Origin: an uncultured bacterium
GTDB taxonomy: Bacteria; Planctomycetota; Phycisphaerae; Phycisphaerales; SM1A02
Direction: 5' to 3'
Assembly (NCBI GenBank): GCA_903898755.1
Contig: CAIUGT010000136.1
Location: 1 to 36,552, forward strand
DNA length: 36,552 bases
Positions 14,941 to 24,429 of this stretch are shown here, one piece after another; the stretch's first letter is position 1, and each line of letters opens with the position of its first letter. The translations under genes and the position numbers were made by a program. Under the pieces are notes generated by a model that did no database searches, had not been told where the DNA came from, and worked only from the letters and a program-made list of their open reading frames with translations.

Positions 14941-17040
14941 TTAAGGGTGGATGCGTTTCCCACTGGCTCGCGTGCCCGGCATGCCGGCGTTGGTTGAGCG
15001 CTTTTGCATGGGTTCCTCTTCGGGCAAAATCATTCCCTCCACTCGTGGCGAGGCTTTCAAACGGTTGATGCGATCCCTTAACTTCGCCGCGGTCTCAAAT
15101 TCCATTTCCTCTGCGGCGCGCAGCATGTCCGCATGCATGGCTTCCAACATTTCATCGCGGTCCATTTCTTTGTCATCTTTGCGGCCGGCGGCGGCGCGCA
15201 CACTTCGCGAAGCCGCCAATTCCTGCTCAATTCCGCGGCGTATCGCCTTGTGGATAGTTTCTGGGGTGATGTTGTTGGCGGTGTTGTGTGCGATTTGTTT
15301 TTGGCGCCGCCGTGACACTTCGTCTATCGCCGCCTGCATTTCCTTGGTCACTTTGTCCGCGTATAAAATGGCTTCTGAATTTGAGTTGCGCGCCGCGCGG
15401 CCCATGGTCTGAATCAAACTCGAAGTGCTACGCAGAAAACCTTGGCGATCGGCGTCTAAAATGCAAACCAAGCTGACCTCCGGAAGATCAAGTCCTTCGC
15501 GCAGCAAGTTGACGCCGATCAAGACGTCGTATACGCCCTCGCGCAATTCACGCAGCAACTCAAGGCGATCAAGGGTTTCAATTTCGCTGTGCAAATAACG
15601 CACGCGCAGGCCTTGCTTGTCCAAATGCGTGCATAAATCTTCGCACAATCTTTTGGTGAGAGCGGTGACCAGTGTTCGTTCACCGCGCGCGGCGCGTTCA
15701 CGGGCGCGCTCAATGAAATCCGCCACTTGGGTGAGAGCGGGCAAAATGGTGATTGGCGGATCGACAAGTCCAGTCGGTCGGATCACCTGCTCGGTCACGA
15801 CACCACCGCAATGCTCCAGTTCCCATGCGCTTGGAGTGGCGCTGACTAAAATAGTTTGCGGCACCAATGATTCAAATTCTGGAAATGTCAGCGGTCGATT
15901 GTCCAGCGCGGCGGGCAGTCGAAACCCGTGTTCCACCAGCGTTTCCTTGCGTTTTCGATCGCCAAAGTACATGCCGCGCATTTGCGGAATGGTGACGTGC
16001 GATTCGTCGATCACGCACAGCCAATCATTTTTTTCGCGCCCGGGAATGCTGCGGAAATAATCTAGCAAGCAATACGCACGCTCGCCCGCGGTGCGGCCAT
16101 CGAAGTAGCGGCTGTAATTTTCAATGCCGCTGCAGAAGCCAGTCTCGTGGATCATTTCCAAGTCGTATTGCACACGGCCTTGAAGACGCTGCGCCTCCAC
16201 CAACTTTCCCGCCGAGCGCAGTTCAAGAACACGCGCAGCAAGATCCTTGCGCATCTCGGCCAAGGCTTTTTGCACTTGGTCCTCGGGCATCATGTAATGC
16301 TTGGCTGGAAAAATAAAAGCGGCGACTTCCTCGGCTAAAATTTCACCACTCACCGGGTCGACAATTTCAATGCGCTCCACTTCGTCTCCAAACATGCCAA
16401 TGCGAATCGCGTGTTGCTCATATGCGGGATAGACCTCGATTAAATCGCCGCGCACGCGAAAGGTGCCGCGCTCTGGCGCGACCTCGTTGCGGATGTATTG
16501 CATGGTGGTTAAACCAAGGAAAAAGGCTCGCCGATCAAGCTTTTCACCACGGCGCACGGCCAGCATGCGATTCATGTATTCGGCCGGACTGCCCAAGCCG
16601 TACAAGCAACTCACGCTAGCAACAACAATCACATCTTGGCGCGAAAGCAGGGCACTGGTGGTTGCAAGTCGTAGACGATCCAAGTCGTCGTTGCGCGACG
16701 CGTCCTTCTCAATGTAAATATCGCGCTGAGGTATGTACGCCTCAGGTTGGTAGTAGTCGTAGAAACTCACAAAATAATTCACCGAGTTGTTTGGAAATAA
16801 TTCGCGCAACTCCTCGTATAGTTGCGCGGCCAGCGTTTTGTTGTGGCTGATCACAAGCGTGGGTTTGCGCACGCGCTCAATGACATTGGCAATGGTGAAT
16901 GTTTTTCCAGTTCCCGTGGCGCCAAGCAATGTTTGCCATTGTCGTCCCTCTTTCAAACCTTCAATCAATGACTCGATCGCCGCCGGTTGATCTCCCGTGG
17001 GAACAAATGGGGCCTGAATTTGAAAGGCGCGATCGCTCAC
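14941..17040 (-). CDS. uvrB: Excinuclease ABC subunit B
   Basis: UvrB is the damage-verifying helicase-like core of nucleotide excision repair. The protein has Walker A GATGTGKTFTIAN, the DNA-clamping beta-hairpin in YDYYQPEAYIPQRDIYIEK, the Walker B-type VIDESHVTIPQ, SATPSAWE, and motif VI QTMGRAARN. It ends with a UVR domain (AAEEMEFETAAKLRDRI) that contacts UvrC. I chose GTG at 17040, which gives 699 residues starting VSDRAFQIQAPFVPTGDQPA, close to the family start. The longer ATG at 17154 would run into the end of the permease gene. It follows that gene by 43 bp. Confidence 0.97.
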   Translation of the reverse strand: MSDRAFQIQAPFVPTGDQPAAIESLIEGLKEGRQWQTLLGATGTGKTFTIANVIERVRKPTLVISHNKTLAAQLYEELRELFPNNSVNYFVSFYDYYQPEAYIPQRDIYIEKDASRNDDLDRLRLATTSALLSRQDVIVVASVSCLYGLGSPAEYMNRMLAVRRGEKLDRRAFFLGLTTMQYIRNEVAPERGTFRVRGDLIEVYPAYEQHAIRIGMFGDEVERIEIVDPVSGEILAEEVAAFIFPAKHYMMPEDQVQKALAEMRKDLAARVLELRSAGKLVEAQRLQGRVQYDLEMIHETGFCSGIENYSRYFDGRTAGERAYCLLDYFRSIPGREKNDWLCVIDESHVTIPQMRGMYFGDRKRKETLVEHGFRLPAALDNRPLTFPEFESLVPQTILVSATPSAWELEHCGGVVTEQVIRPTGLVDPPITILPALTQVADFIERARERAARGERTLVTALTKRLCEDLCTHLDKQGLRVRYLHSEIETLDRLELLRELREGVYDVLIGVNLLREGLDLPEVSLVCILDADRQGFLRSTSSLIQTMGRAARNSNSEAILYADKVTKEMQAAIDEVSRRRQKQIAHNTANNITPETIHKAIRRGIEQELAASRSVRAAAGRKDDKEMDRDEMLEAMHADMLRAAEEMEFETAAKLRDRINRLKASPRVEGMILPEEEPMQKRSTNAGMPGTRASGKRIHP

Positions 17041-17083
17041 ACATGCACTGTAGGAAGTGGGGCGCTTGCATGCGAATTCAAAT

Positions 17084-19675
17084 TCACGCGTTTCCAGAAA
17101 GAAGTTCGCGCGGCGATTTTCGCAGTAGCCGTCGAACCGCTGGAATGGCGGCAAGAATTGTGAATATCACCACCGTCACCGCGCCAATACCCCATGGAAT
17201 CAAAGGGAAAATGGCCACAAGATTCAGTCCGATCAAGTCGCGGTACAAAATGCAACCAGCCCAAGCCAATTCAAAACCTAAACCTGTCCCGCCAACAATT
17301 GCGGTTACAGCAATCATGGCGGCTTCGGCAAGCACCAGGCAGGCCACGGAATGTCTGCTTGCGCCGGTGGCGCGCAGCACTCCAAACTCATAGCCGCGAC
17401 CAGAAACTTGCGCTGCGATCACATTGCCCACGCCAAAACATCCAAGCAGCAATGCCGCGAACGCAATGGCGCCGCCCATTCCAAGAATGACTTTGCCAAC
17501 CTCATCCACTTGCGTACGAATGCCGCGGCCACTAGCGAACAGCGCGCCTGGGACCGCGTTGGCGACAGCGGCGGCCAATTCCTCATCTTGTTCGGTGGAA
17601 CCGACTGGACCTAAATCCATTTGCATGATCACCGCATCACGCACGCCAAAGTTTTTTGCCACCGCGGACAAATCCATGAACACGCAACTCATGGCGTGCT
17701 CCATGTAGACGCTGCGAATTCCAAAAACTTGCGTCGCCATGTCCAAGCCTGCGCTCGACACAACCCCAACCACTTTCATGGTGACGCGGCTCTTGGGACC
17801 AATGAGATCAATCGAGTCGCCCACATCAATTCCACGCGCGGTGAGAAATTGCTCCGCAACTAGAACGCCCTCGCCACTTTTCAGTTGCGGCAACGCCGTT
17901 TCCGGCGACCCACGAATCCAATCCAAGCGATTCATTTTTAAGAATGAATCAGGCTCAAAACCAACGCAAATCACATTTGGCGGCGCGATGGATTGCACGC
18001 CCAGCGCCATTTTGGAATCCGTCTTGAGCGGTAAATATCCAACGGCCGCTGCGTTTCGCACGCCTGGAAGTTTTCGCAGCGCTTCTTGATCGCGCGGACT
18101 CAAACCACTGATACGAAACGCAAACGCGTCGCCAAATTTCACCTTGGAACGAATTTCATTCAACAGACTTTCGCCGTTACTCCATGAGCTCACCAGAATG
18201 CTCATACCCATCATCAGCGCGCCAGCGGTCAGGCCCAGTCGATATGGCGCGCGCATGACACCACCACGCAACAAACCCTTGGGTAATCCACAGAGTGTTG
18301 TCAACGGTCCGCTGAACAACGCACCGACCATTTGCATAATGGGAACGCACAAGAGAAACCACCCAATGTGAATAATCGGCAAGCCAGCCAGCGCATGTAG
18401 CCAAAATTTCTGTTGCGTATTTGTTGGAAGCGTCAGCACCAACACCTCAAAACTTGCGCATGCAATTCCAACTCCAAGACAAATCCATATTCCTGCGCGG
18501 CGCACTGGTGTAGCGCGTCTACGCAAAGCCTCAAGCGGTGAAGTTTGCGATGCGATGCGCGCGGGGTTGAGCGCCCCAAGCAATCCCGCCATCACCGATC
18601 CGCCAAGAGCCAATCCCGCGCCAAGCCACGAAGGCGTGAAACCTTCGGGCAAACTGTCGCGGAACCACCAAGTCACCAGCCACGCACCCGCAAAACCAAA
18701 GGGAATTCCCACAATTCCAGCGGTGCTGCTGAGGACCACGCCTGCGCAACATTGCCCCGCGAAAAGTTGTCCGCGCGATGCGCCCAAGCAGCGCAGTGTG
18801 GCCAGTTCGCGTTCCAATTCCGCAACCGCGGTGGTCATGCCAACGCCAACAATGAACGAGCAGGCAAGAAATGCGATCACTGTTGCAAGCGTGAAACCAA
18901 GTTGCCCCGCGAGCACTTGCTTGTCCATTCCCGATGTCGCCATTTCCGCTGGCTCAAGCAACATGTCCGCTTCGACATCTTTTGAATGCGCCTTGCACCA
19001 CGCGCCAACGTCTGTTCCCGGCTTCAACAATATTGCGACTTGCGTGGCTTCATCATCGCGACCCATGGCTTGGTTCAGCGTGGAGCGATACACAACCACC
19101 GCTGGTTTTTGCAACGCGCCCAACATGGGCCTTTGCACAATTCCGCACACGACTAATTTCACCGGCGCGCCTAATCGCAGCACCAAGAGTTCATCGCCCA
19201 ATTTTGCGTCCAATATTTTTGCCGTGACTGGATCAAGCGCAATTTGATTCGCGTCGCCGGGTCGGTGGCCTTCCTGCATGGGCATGGGGTCAAAGCGCGG
19301 GTCGGAGATGGGATCAATGCCGCGCGCTTGCGCGGTCGTTCTGCGCAATTTCCCAGCAGAATCAAGCGCGCCATCGGCGCGACTGAGCGTGAATGAGCCC
19401 AATCTGCGCGCAGAAACCGCCTCCACATCTGGCCACGATTTCACCTGCTCCACAATGCTTGCGGAAAATGCCGCCGCCGATTGTTGAACCAATCGTGCGT
19501 CCACTTCGCCCAACAAATTTGTCAATTTTCCTTGCACATTGTTGTGCACTGTGCGCATGCCACTACCAACAGCTGTCACCAGCATGCTTGCCATTGCGAT
19601 GGCGGCAAAGAGCAGCGCGCTTCTACCTGGGCGAGCGAACAATGTCCGCCGCGCGAAGCGCCAACTGGGAAGCAT
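17084..19675 (-). CDS. ABC transporter permease, FtsX/MacB/LolC type
   Basis: This is a long permease with two FtsX domains, the type that works with LolD/MacB ATPases to move lipoproteins, peptides or lipids out of the membrane by a mechanical stroke. An N-terminal helix (LLFAAIAMASMLVTAV) precedes a large extracytoplasmic domain. The first FtsX unit has ELERELATLRCLGASRGQLF, and the second, near the C-terminus, has GYEFGVLRATGASRHSV and ends AVRRLLRKSPRELL. The start is uncertain: I used ATG 19675, giving MLPSWRFARRTLFARPGRSA, and it overlaps the ATPase end by about 53 bp. Longer starts overlap more. It is the natural partner of the ATPase upstream. The substrate is unknown. Confidence 0.88.
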   Translation of the reverse strand: MLPSWRFARRTLFARPGRSALLFAAIAMASMLVTAVGSGMRTVHNNVQGKLTNLLGEVDARLVQQSAAAFSASIVEQVKSWPDVEAVSARRLGSFTLSRADGALDSAGKLRRTTAQARGIDPISDPRFDPMPMQEGHRPGDANQIALDPVTAKILDAKLGDELLVLRLGAPVKLVVCGIVQRPMLGALQKPAVVVYRSTLNQAMGRDDEATQVAILLKPGTDVGAWCKAHSKDVEADMLLEPAEMATSGMDKQVLAGQLGFTLATVIAFLACSFIVGVGMTTAVAELERELATLRCLGASRGQLFAGQCCAGVVLSSTAGIVGIPFGFAGAWLVTWWFRDSLPEGFTPSWLGAGLALGGSVMAGLLGALNPARIASQTSPLEALRRRATPVRRAGIWICLGVGIACASFEVLVLTLPTNTQQKFWLHALAGLPIIHIGWFLLCVPIMQMVGALFSGPLTTLCGLPKGLLRGGVMRAPYRLGLTAGALMMGMSILVSSWSNGESLLNEIRSKVKFGDAFAFRISGLSPRDQEALRKLPGVRNAAAVGYLPLKTDSKMALGVQSIAPPNVICVGFEPDSFLKMNRLDWIRGSPETALPQLKSGEGVLVAEQFLTARGIDVGDSIDLIGPKSRVTMKVVGVVSSAGLDMATQVFGIRSVYMEHAMSCVFMDLSAVAKNFGVRDAVIMQMDLGPVGSTEQDEELAAAVANAVPGALFASGRGIRTQVDEVGKVILGMGGAIAFAALLLGCFGVGNVIAAQVSGRGYEFGVLRATGASRHSVACLVLAEAAMIAVTAIVGGTGLGFELAWAGCILYRDLIGLNLVAIFPLIPWGIGAVTVVIFTILAAIPAVRRLLRKSPRELLSGNA

Positions 19676-20393
19676 CCATCCCTTGAACATCAAAGCTCCC
19701 GGCCAAAAGGCCATCTCGAAGAACATGAACTTTTTCACAATGCGCCGCCGCGGTCGGTTCGTGCGTGACCATCACCACCAACATATTTCGCCGCGCCGCA
19801 AGACCCGCCAACAATCGCCACAAGCGATCACTGGTGTCGCTGTCCAAATTTCCAGTTGGCTCATCGGCCAACAACACGGGCGGCTCATTTAACAAAGCGC
19901 GCGCAATAGCAACGCGTTGTTGCTCGCCACCTGAAAGCGAATCAGGTCGATGATCCATGCGCTCACCCAGACCAAGTTCACGCAGCAATTCTTGCGCGCG
20001 TGCCGCCACGCTGGCGTGGGACAAGCCATCAAGTGTTGATGGAAGCGTGACATTCTCCAGCGCGTTCAATGTTGGAAGCAGGTTAAAACCCTGGAAAACA
20101 ACGCCACTTCTGCGTCGTCTATGCAGCGTCAATTCATTTTCAGAGAGTCCATCAAGTCGAGATTCACCCACTTCAAGTTCGCCAGAATCCGCCGCGTCAA
20201 GACCCGCAAGCAAATGCAGCAGCGTGCTTTTACCGCTTCCCGACGGACCCATGATGGCGTGAAAACCTGGACCCTGCAGTTCAAGATCAATCCCACGCAA
20301 CGCGTCAACGCGCCGCGAACCCATGGCATAACTTTTTCGAACTCCCCGCAGTCGAATTCTGCACGCGCGAAGATTGGGATCAGTGGACTGCAT
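19623..20393 (-). CDS. ABC transporter ATPase, LolD/MacB/FtsE type
   Basis: The 256-residue protein has Walker A GPSGSGKSTLLHLLAGLD, the Q-loop VVFQGFNLLPTLNALENV, signature LSGGEQQRVAIARAL, Walker B VLLADEPTGNLDSDT and the switch VTHEP. The Q-loop wording and the DEPTGNLD box are typical of the LolD/MacB group that pairs with FtsX-type permeases. It overlaps gcvH by 14 bp upstream and the permease downstream, so all three are probably one transcript. Loading of lipoproteins or export of a peptide are both possible. Confidence 0.92.
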   Translation of the reverse strand: MQSTDPNLRACRIRLRGVRKSYAMGSRRVDALRGIDLELQGPGFHAIMGPSGSGKSTLLHLLAGLDAADSGELEVGESRLDGLSENELTLHRRRRSGVVFQGFNLLPTLNALENVTLPSTLDGLSHASVAARAQELLRELGLGERMDHRPDSLSGGEQQRVAIARALLNEPPVLLADEPTGNLDSDTSDRLWRLLAGLAARRNMLVVMVTHEPTAAAHCEKVHVLRDGLLAGSFDVQGMDASQLALRAADIVRSPR

Positions 20394-20763
20394 GCTTGGA
20401 GTCGTATGTCGCCGCGTCCATCAATTTGGAAAGAGGGGACAGATCGCTCACTTTCAGTTTCACCAGCCAACCCTTGCCGTAGGGATCGCTGTTGAGCAAC
20501 GAAGGATCTTTCACGGCGGCGTCATTGACGGCGGTAATGGTTCCCGCGACGAAGCAATAAATTTCACTGGTGGTCTTCACGCTCTCGACCTCGCCAACCA
20601 CATCACCAATCGCGATCACGGTTCCAACGGGCTTGGTTTGGACATAGGTCACATCCGTCAGCTCATTGGCCGCGAATTGGGTGATACCGACCGTGACTTC
20701 GCCCGCTTGCGCGACGAACCATTCATGACTTTCAGACACGCGACATTGTTCAGGACTTTTCAT
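20380..20763 (-). CDS. gcvH: Glycine cleavage system H protein
   Basis: GcvH carries the lipoyl-bound aminomethyl group between the glycine cleavage enzymes. The protein has SESHEWF near the N-terminus, VGITQFAANEL, and VESVKTTSEIY with the lipoylated Lys63, followed by NSDPYGKGWLVKLK. I chose ATG 20763 (127 residues) because GGAG lies 6 nt upstream of it. That GGAG is part of the first codons of a longer reading frame from 20775. The other glycine cleavage genes (gcvT, gcvP) are not in the window. It may instead serve lipoate transfer. It is the first gene of a minus-strand run, divergent from the TIM-barrel gene. Confidence 0.95.
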   Translation of the reverse strand: MKSPEQCRVSESHEWFVAQAGEVTVGITQFAANELTDVTYVQTKPVGTVIAIGDVVGEVESVKTTSEIYCFVAGTITAVNDAAVKDPSLLNSDPYGKGWLVKLKVSDLSPLSKLMDAATYDSKHAVH

Positions 20764-20839
20764 TGTGTTCTCCATTGGGGTGCGGGATCATAGTGTCCCT
20801 GAGCTTTGCTATCCTGCAAATCGAAAGAGAGACCCCCGG

Positions 20840-21640
20840 ATGACATCCCAAATGGTTTTAACGCTTTCGGTCGGAGCACTTCGACCTTTAATGAAGCGGG
20901 CGAAAAAGCCTTTGGATATTTTTGAACTTCCAACTTTTGTCAATGAAGAAATGGGCCTGCGCGGACTGAATATTCCGTCAGATTTGTTGGCAGGGCGAAC
21001 TCCCAAAGATTTTGAGCGGCTCTGCGATCTTTCCGACAAGGCGCACTGTCCATTTCTGGTGTTGATCGAAACTCCTGAGTTGAATTTGTGGAATCCAGTC
21101 AATCAGCCCGCCGTGATTGATCGGTTGCGCCGTCTCGCCTCCGCGGCGACTCGAATTGGTTGTTCAAGCGTTGCCATTAGTTTGGCTGAAGTCACAACGC
21201 AAGAACGCGCCGACGCGGTTGTGAAAACATTGAAAATTGCGTTGTCGGAAATGGACAAATTTGAAATAGCCTTGTTGTTGCAAAGTGGCACCGGAATTTT
21301 GAGCGATGGAAAATCGTTGGTTGATGTGGTGAAAAAAGTTGGCGGATTCCGTATTGGAACCATGCCCTCGTTTCAACATGCGGCAACCAATGGTGGTGTG
21401 GGTCAAGAGTTGAGAAAACTTGCGCCGTACGCGCAGTCCATTACGGCCAGCGTGAAAGGTTTTTCCGAGGAGGGAGAACACTCCGAATGGAGTTTGGACG
21501 AGTGTGTGGAAACATTGCGCGCGGTGGGCTACGTCAATTCGCTGTCGCTTGATTATTTAGGCAAAGGCGATCCAATCAAGCCGCTCAGCATGGCTCGCGA
21601 CATGCTTTCCGCCGCAATTGAGGCCGCAGAACCAGCATGA
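20840..21640 (+). CDS. TIM-barrel protein of the xylose isomerase/AP endonuclease 2 type
   Basis: The 266-residue protein looks like a sugar-phosphate isomerase/epimerase-type TIM barrel: FNEE-like openings (FVNEEMGLRGLNIPSDLL), FERLCDLSDKAHCPFLVLIE, a central strand GCSSVAISL, FEIALLLQSG, and FRIGTMPSF, each followed by a helix. I cannot see a clear set of the His/Glu metal ligands of active xylose-isomerase-like enzymes, so the activity is open. The ATG at 20840 has a purine-rich GAAAGAGAG upstream; an earlier ATG at 20765 would run back over the gcvH start. It overlaps cmk by ATGA and opens a plus-strand run. Confidence 0.65.
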   Translation: MTSQMVLTLSVGALRPLMKRAKKPLDIFELPTFVNEEMGLRGLNIPSDLLAGRTPKDFERLCDLSDKAHCPFLVLIETPELNLWNPVNQPAVIDRLRRLASAATRIGCSSVAISLAEVTTQERADAVVKTLKIALSEMDKFEIALLLQSGTGILSDGKSLVDVVKKVGGFRIGTMPSFQHAATNGGVGQELRKLAPYAQSITASVKGFSEEGEHSEWSLDECVETLRAVGYVNSLSLDYLGKGDPIKPLSMARDMLSAAIEAAEPA

Positions 21641-22362
21641 ATTCCAATCAAAAGCCGCTCATTATCACCATTGATGGCCCCGCGGGCACGGGCAAAAGTT
21701 CCGTGGCGCACATGTTGGCCATGCGGCTTGGTTTGGAATTTCTTGACACTGGCGCCATGTACCGGGCCGCAGCTTTTTTAGCGATTGAGAATTCCATTCC
21801 CATTGACGATGGCGAATCGATCGCCGCCGCGCTGGCCAGCACCACATTGGTGTTTGACTGGAAATCAAGTCCGCCCAAACTTGTCTTGAGTGGTCGCGAT
21901 GTGAGTCCCTTCATTCGCTCCGCGGAAGTCACCGAAGCGGTGTCGCCCGTGTCGGCGTGCTCCGATGTGCGCCGCGAAATGGTTCGTCGTCAAAGGGAAA
22001 TTGCCAACGCGCATCCGCGCTTGGTGACTGAAGGTCGCGATCAAGGTTCGGTGGTATTTCCAGACGCGCCGCTGCGAATTTATTTAGAGGCCGACGCCCG
22101 CGTGCGCGCTCAACGACGCGTGGCGCAATTGCGCGCGGCGGGTCATGTCGCCGATGAAGCCAGCATTCTTCGCGCGATTCAGCATCGCGATCATGTGGAT
22201 TCCACGCGCGCGGTTGGACCGCTGCGCATTCCCGTGGGCGCGGATCGCGTGGACACCAGCCACATGGATCTTGAAACTGTTGTTTCCACGCTTGAACATT
22301 TGGCGCGCGAACGCCTGGGCGAGCGGTTGCCCATTGCAAACAACGCGGTGGTGCGCCACTAA
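21637..22362 (+). CDS. cmk: Cytidylate kinase
   Basis: Cmk phosphorylates CMP and dCMP using ATP. The 241-residue protein has the P-loop IDGPAGTGKSSVAHMLA at 12-28, the substrate segment LEFLDTGAMYRAAA, the LVTEGRDQGSVVFPDA loop and a lid region with QHRDHVDSTRAVGPL. These match bacterial Cmk throughout and the length is normal. It starts within the stop of the TIM-barrel gene and its TAA overlaps the plsC ATG by one base (TAATG), so the run is probably translated together. cmk beside plsC is a common bacterial arrangement. Confidence 0.96.
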   Translation: MNSNQKPLIITIDGPAGTGKSSVAHMLAMRLGLEFLDTGAMYRAAAFLAIENSIPIDDGESIAAALASTTLVFDWKSSPPKLVLSGRDVSPFIRSAEVTEAVSPVSACSDVRREMVRRQREIANAHPRLVTEGRDQGSVVFPDAPLRIYLEADARVRAQRRVAQLRAAGHVADEASILRAIQHRDHVDSTRAVGPLRIPVGADRVDTSHMDLETVVSTLEHLARERLGERLPIANNAVVRH

Positions 22363-23162
22363 TGTTCCATGACTTCGCGCGGCGCGCGCCTGGGCGCACA
22401 GTTCTGCAAGCCGTTTGGTGGGATTTCATAGCGCTTTTTTGCGGCGTAGTGGCCAGAATTTTGTATCGCATGAAAGTTGTTGGCGCCCACAATATTCCGC
22501 GCACTGGCGGCGTGTTGCTGGTGGGCAATCATCAATCATTTCTGGATCCCATTCCACATGCCGCCGTGGCGTATGACAGGCAGACCGCGTACATCGCGCG
22601 CAGCACGCTCTTTCACAATAAATATTTTGGCGCGCTCATCGCTTCATTCAACGCCATTCCACTGAAAGAAAAATCCGATTCCGCGGCGATCAAGACCGCG
22701 TTGCAAGTGTTGGCGCAAGGACGATGCTTGCTTATTTATCCAGAGGGCGGACGCTGCGACGACGGAGCCATCGCGCCGTTTCAACGCGGTGTCGCGCTGC
22801 TCATTCGCCGCGCCAAAGTTCCAGTGGTTCCAATTGGTCTTGAAGGCGGCTTTGATATTTGGCCCAGTTCGCAAAAGTTGCCGCGTCTTGGCGGTCGACT
22901 TGAAGTGGAGGCGGGCGAGGCCATCGATCCAGAAGTGTTGATCAACGATCCCGACGGCGGCATTGAACGATTGCGTCTGGCCGTGGATCGACTGCGCATG
23001 AATCGACGCGAATCTATTCGCCGTTCAACCCAAGGCCGATTTCCCGCGAATGGTCCGGGCGATCAACTTCTTGTGGCGGCGCCAGTCAGTGACAGCGCGC
23101 GCGCGAATCATTCACAGTCACCAAGTTCACAGATCAATTCAAGCATCAACGCAAATGCCTGA
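22362..23162 (+). CDS. plsC: 1-acyl-sn-glycerol-3-phosphate acyltransferase
   Basis: PlsC adds the second acyl chain to make phosphatidic acid. The 266-residue protein has a hydrophobic N-terminal segment, the HX4D motif NHQSFLDP (His57 and Asp62), the FNAIPLKEKS box, YPEGGRCDDGAIAPFQRGVA (126-145) and VPVVPIGLEG. The glycerophosphate-binding motif, EGTR in most family members, is EGGR here. The last 50 residues are Ser/Asn-rich and look disordered. It follows cmk by a one-base overlap and overlaps the next gene by 8 bp. It acts downstream of gpsA in phospholipid synthesis. Confidence 0.92.
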   Translation: MFHDFARRAPGRTVLQAVWWDFIALFCGVVARILYRMKVVGAHNIPRTGGVLLVGNHQSFLDPIPHAAVAYDRQTAYIARSTLFHNKYFGALIASFNAIPLKEKSDSAAIKTALQVLAQGRCLLIYPEGGRCDDGAIAPFQRGVALLIRRAKVPVVPIGLEGGFDIWPSSQKLPRLGGRLEVEAGEAIDPEVLINDPDGGIERLRLAVDRLRMNRRESIRRSTQGRFPANGPGDQLLVAAPVSDSARANHSQSPSSQINSSINANA

Positions 23163-24429
23163 CACGAATTTTCCAAGTGGTCCAAGCATGAGCGCGCGCG
23201 ACGCGGCGGCGGAAATTGCAGCAAAATTTTCGGCGGCGGGTCACATCGCTTATTTCGCGGGCGGGTGCGTTCGCGATCAGTTGCTCAAGCTTTCACCAAC
23301 TGATTTCGACATTGCCACCAGCGCCACCACTGAGCAAATTCGCGCCATATTTCCCAAGGCACGCGGTGTTGGTGAAAGTTTTGGCGTGATCCTTGTGCAT
23401 CACAAAGGACGCGTGGTGGAGGTCGCTAGTTTTCGCGCCGACGGCCGTTATGTGGATGGCCGCCGTCCCGAGGACATTGAAGTTGGCGATGAAATAACCG
23501 ACGCCAATCGGCGCGATTTCACCATCAATGGACTTTTTATGAATCCCGCCACGGGCGACATCATTGATCACGTCAATGGCCGCGCCGACATTCACAACAA
23601 AATCTTGCGCGCCATCAACAATCCAGACGCGCGGTTGAGCGAGGACAGGCTTCGCGTGTTGCGCGCGGTGCGTTTCGCGGCGCGATTCACGTTGACCATT
23701 GAGCCCAAAACAGAAGCGGCCATTCGCGCGCACGCGCATGAACTTCGTGGAGTCAGTCGCGAACGCGTGGGTCAAGAATTGCGCCGCATGATCTCGCACG
23801 CATCTCGTGTTGAGGCGCTTCAACTCATCGAGTCGCTGGGCCTTGCGCCAAGCACGCTGCTTGAAACTTCGCCGCCAACTTCGCTGCGAAAAGTGAGAAC
23901 ACTTGGGACAACATTGTCCAAATCAACAGCGTCTTCTCCCCACCCCGAAACAATGCAGGCGCAACAGTTGGCCACGGTTCTTGCGGCGTGGATGCTTGAT
24001 CGTGAATCCGCATTGCCGTGGCAAGAGCGCGTGAGCAAATGGACAAGCGCGCTTGTGCTTTCAAATAAGGAGCGCGACTTTCTCACCAACACGCTTCAAT
24101 TGCAAGCAACATTGCCGCAGTGGGACGCGTTCACAAAAGCGCTACGCAAAAGAACCGCGTCCAATGCGTCTTTCCTAGACGCGCTTCACGTTTTTGCCAC
24201 GGACGCGCCAGAGGTTGCGGCGCGCATTGATAGTGACTTTCAAATACTTCAAAAAGAAGGTATTTCCCCAACGCCGTGGCTTTGCGGAGATGATTTAATC
24301 GACATGGGTTTGCGCGCCGGACCAGACTTTCGGCGCATATTGGACGCGGTATATGACGCTCAGCTTGAAGGGAAAATTGCCAGCAAGGCCGCCGCCGCCG
24401 CATTGGCCAAGCAACTTTCCAACACTTGA
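23155..24429 (+). CDS. cca: Class II CCA-adding enzyme / poly(A) polymerase family protein
   Basis: The 424-residue protein is a class II nucleotidyltransferase. YFAGGCVRDQLLKL (33-46) precedes the metal-binding pair in PTDFDIATSA (Asp50 and Asp52). VVEVASFRADGRY, NRRDFTINGLFMNP and the SEDRLRVLRAVRFAARF segment follow in the usual order. This family adds CCA to tRNA or poly(A) tails to RNA, and the two cannot be separated safely by eye. The N-terminal match to the family begins soon after ATG 23155, which overlaps plsC by 8 bp. The longer frame from 23050 would lie inside plsC. The C-terminal half is poorly conserved, as usual for this family. Confidence 0.88.
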   Translation: MPDTNFPSGPSMSARDAAAEIAAKFSAAGHIAYFAGGCVRDQLLKLSPTDFDIATSATTEQIRAIFPKARGVGESFGVILVHHKGRVVEVASFRADGRYVDGRRPEDIEVGDEITDANRRDFTINGLFMNPATGDIIDHVNGRADIHNKILRAINNPDARLSEDRLRVLRAVRFAARFTLTIEPKTEAAIRAHAHELRGVSRERVGQELRRMISHASRVEALQLIESLGLAPSTLLETSPPTSLRKVRTLGTTLSKSTASSPHPETMQAQQLATVLAAWMLDRESALPWQERVSKWTSALVLSNKERDFLTNTLQLQATLPQWDAFTKALRKRTASNASFLDALHVFATDAPEVAARIDSDFQILQKEGISPTPWLCGDDLIDMGLRAGPDFRRILDAVYDAQLEGKIASKAAAAALAKQLSNT

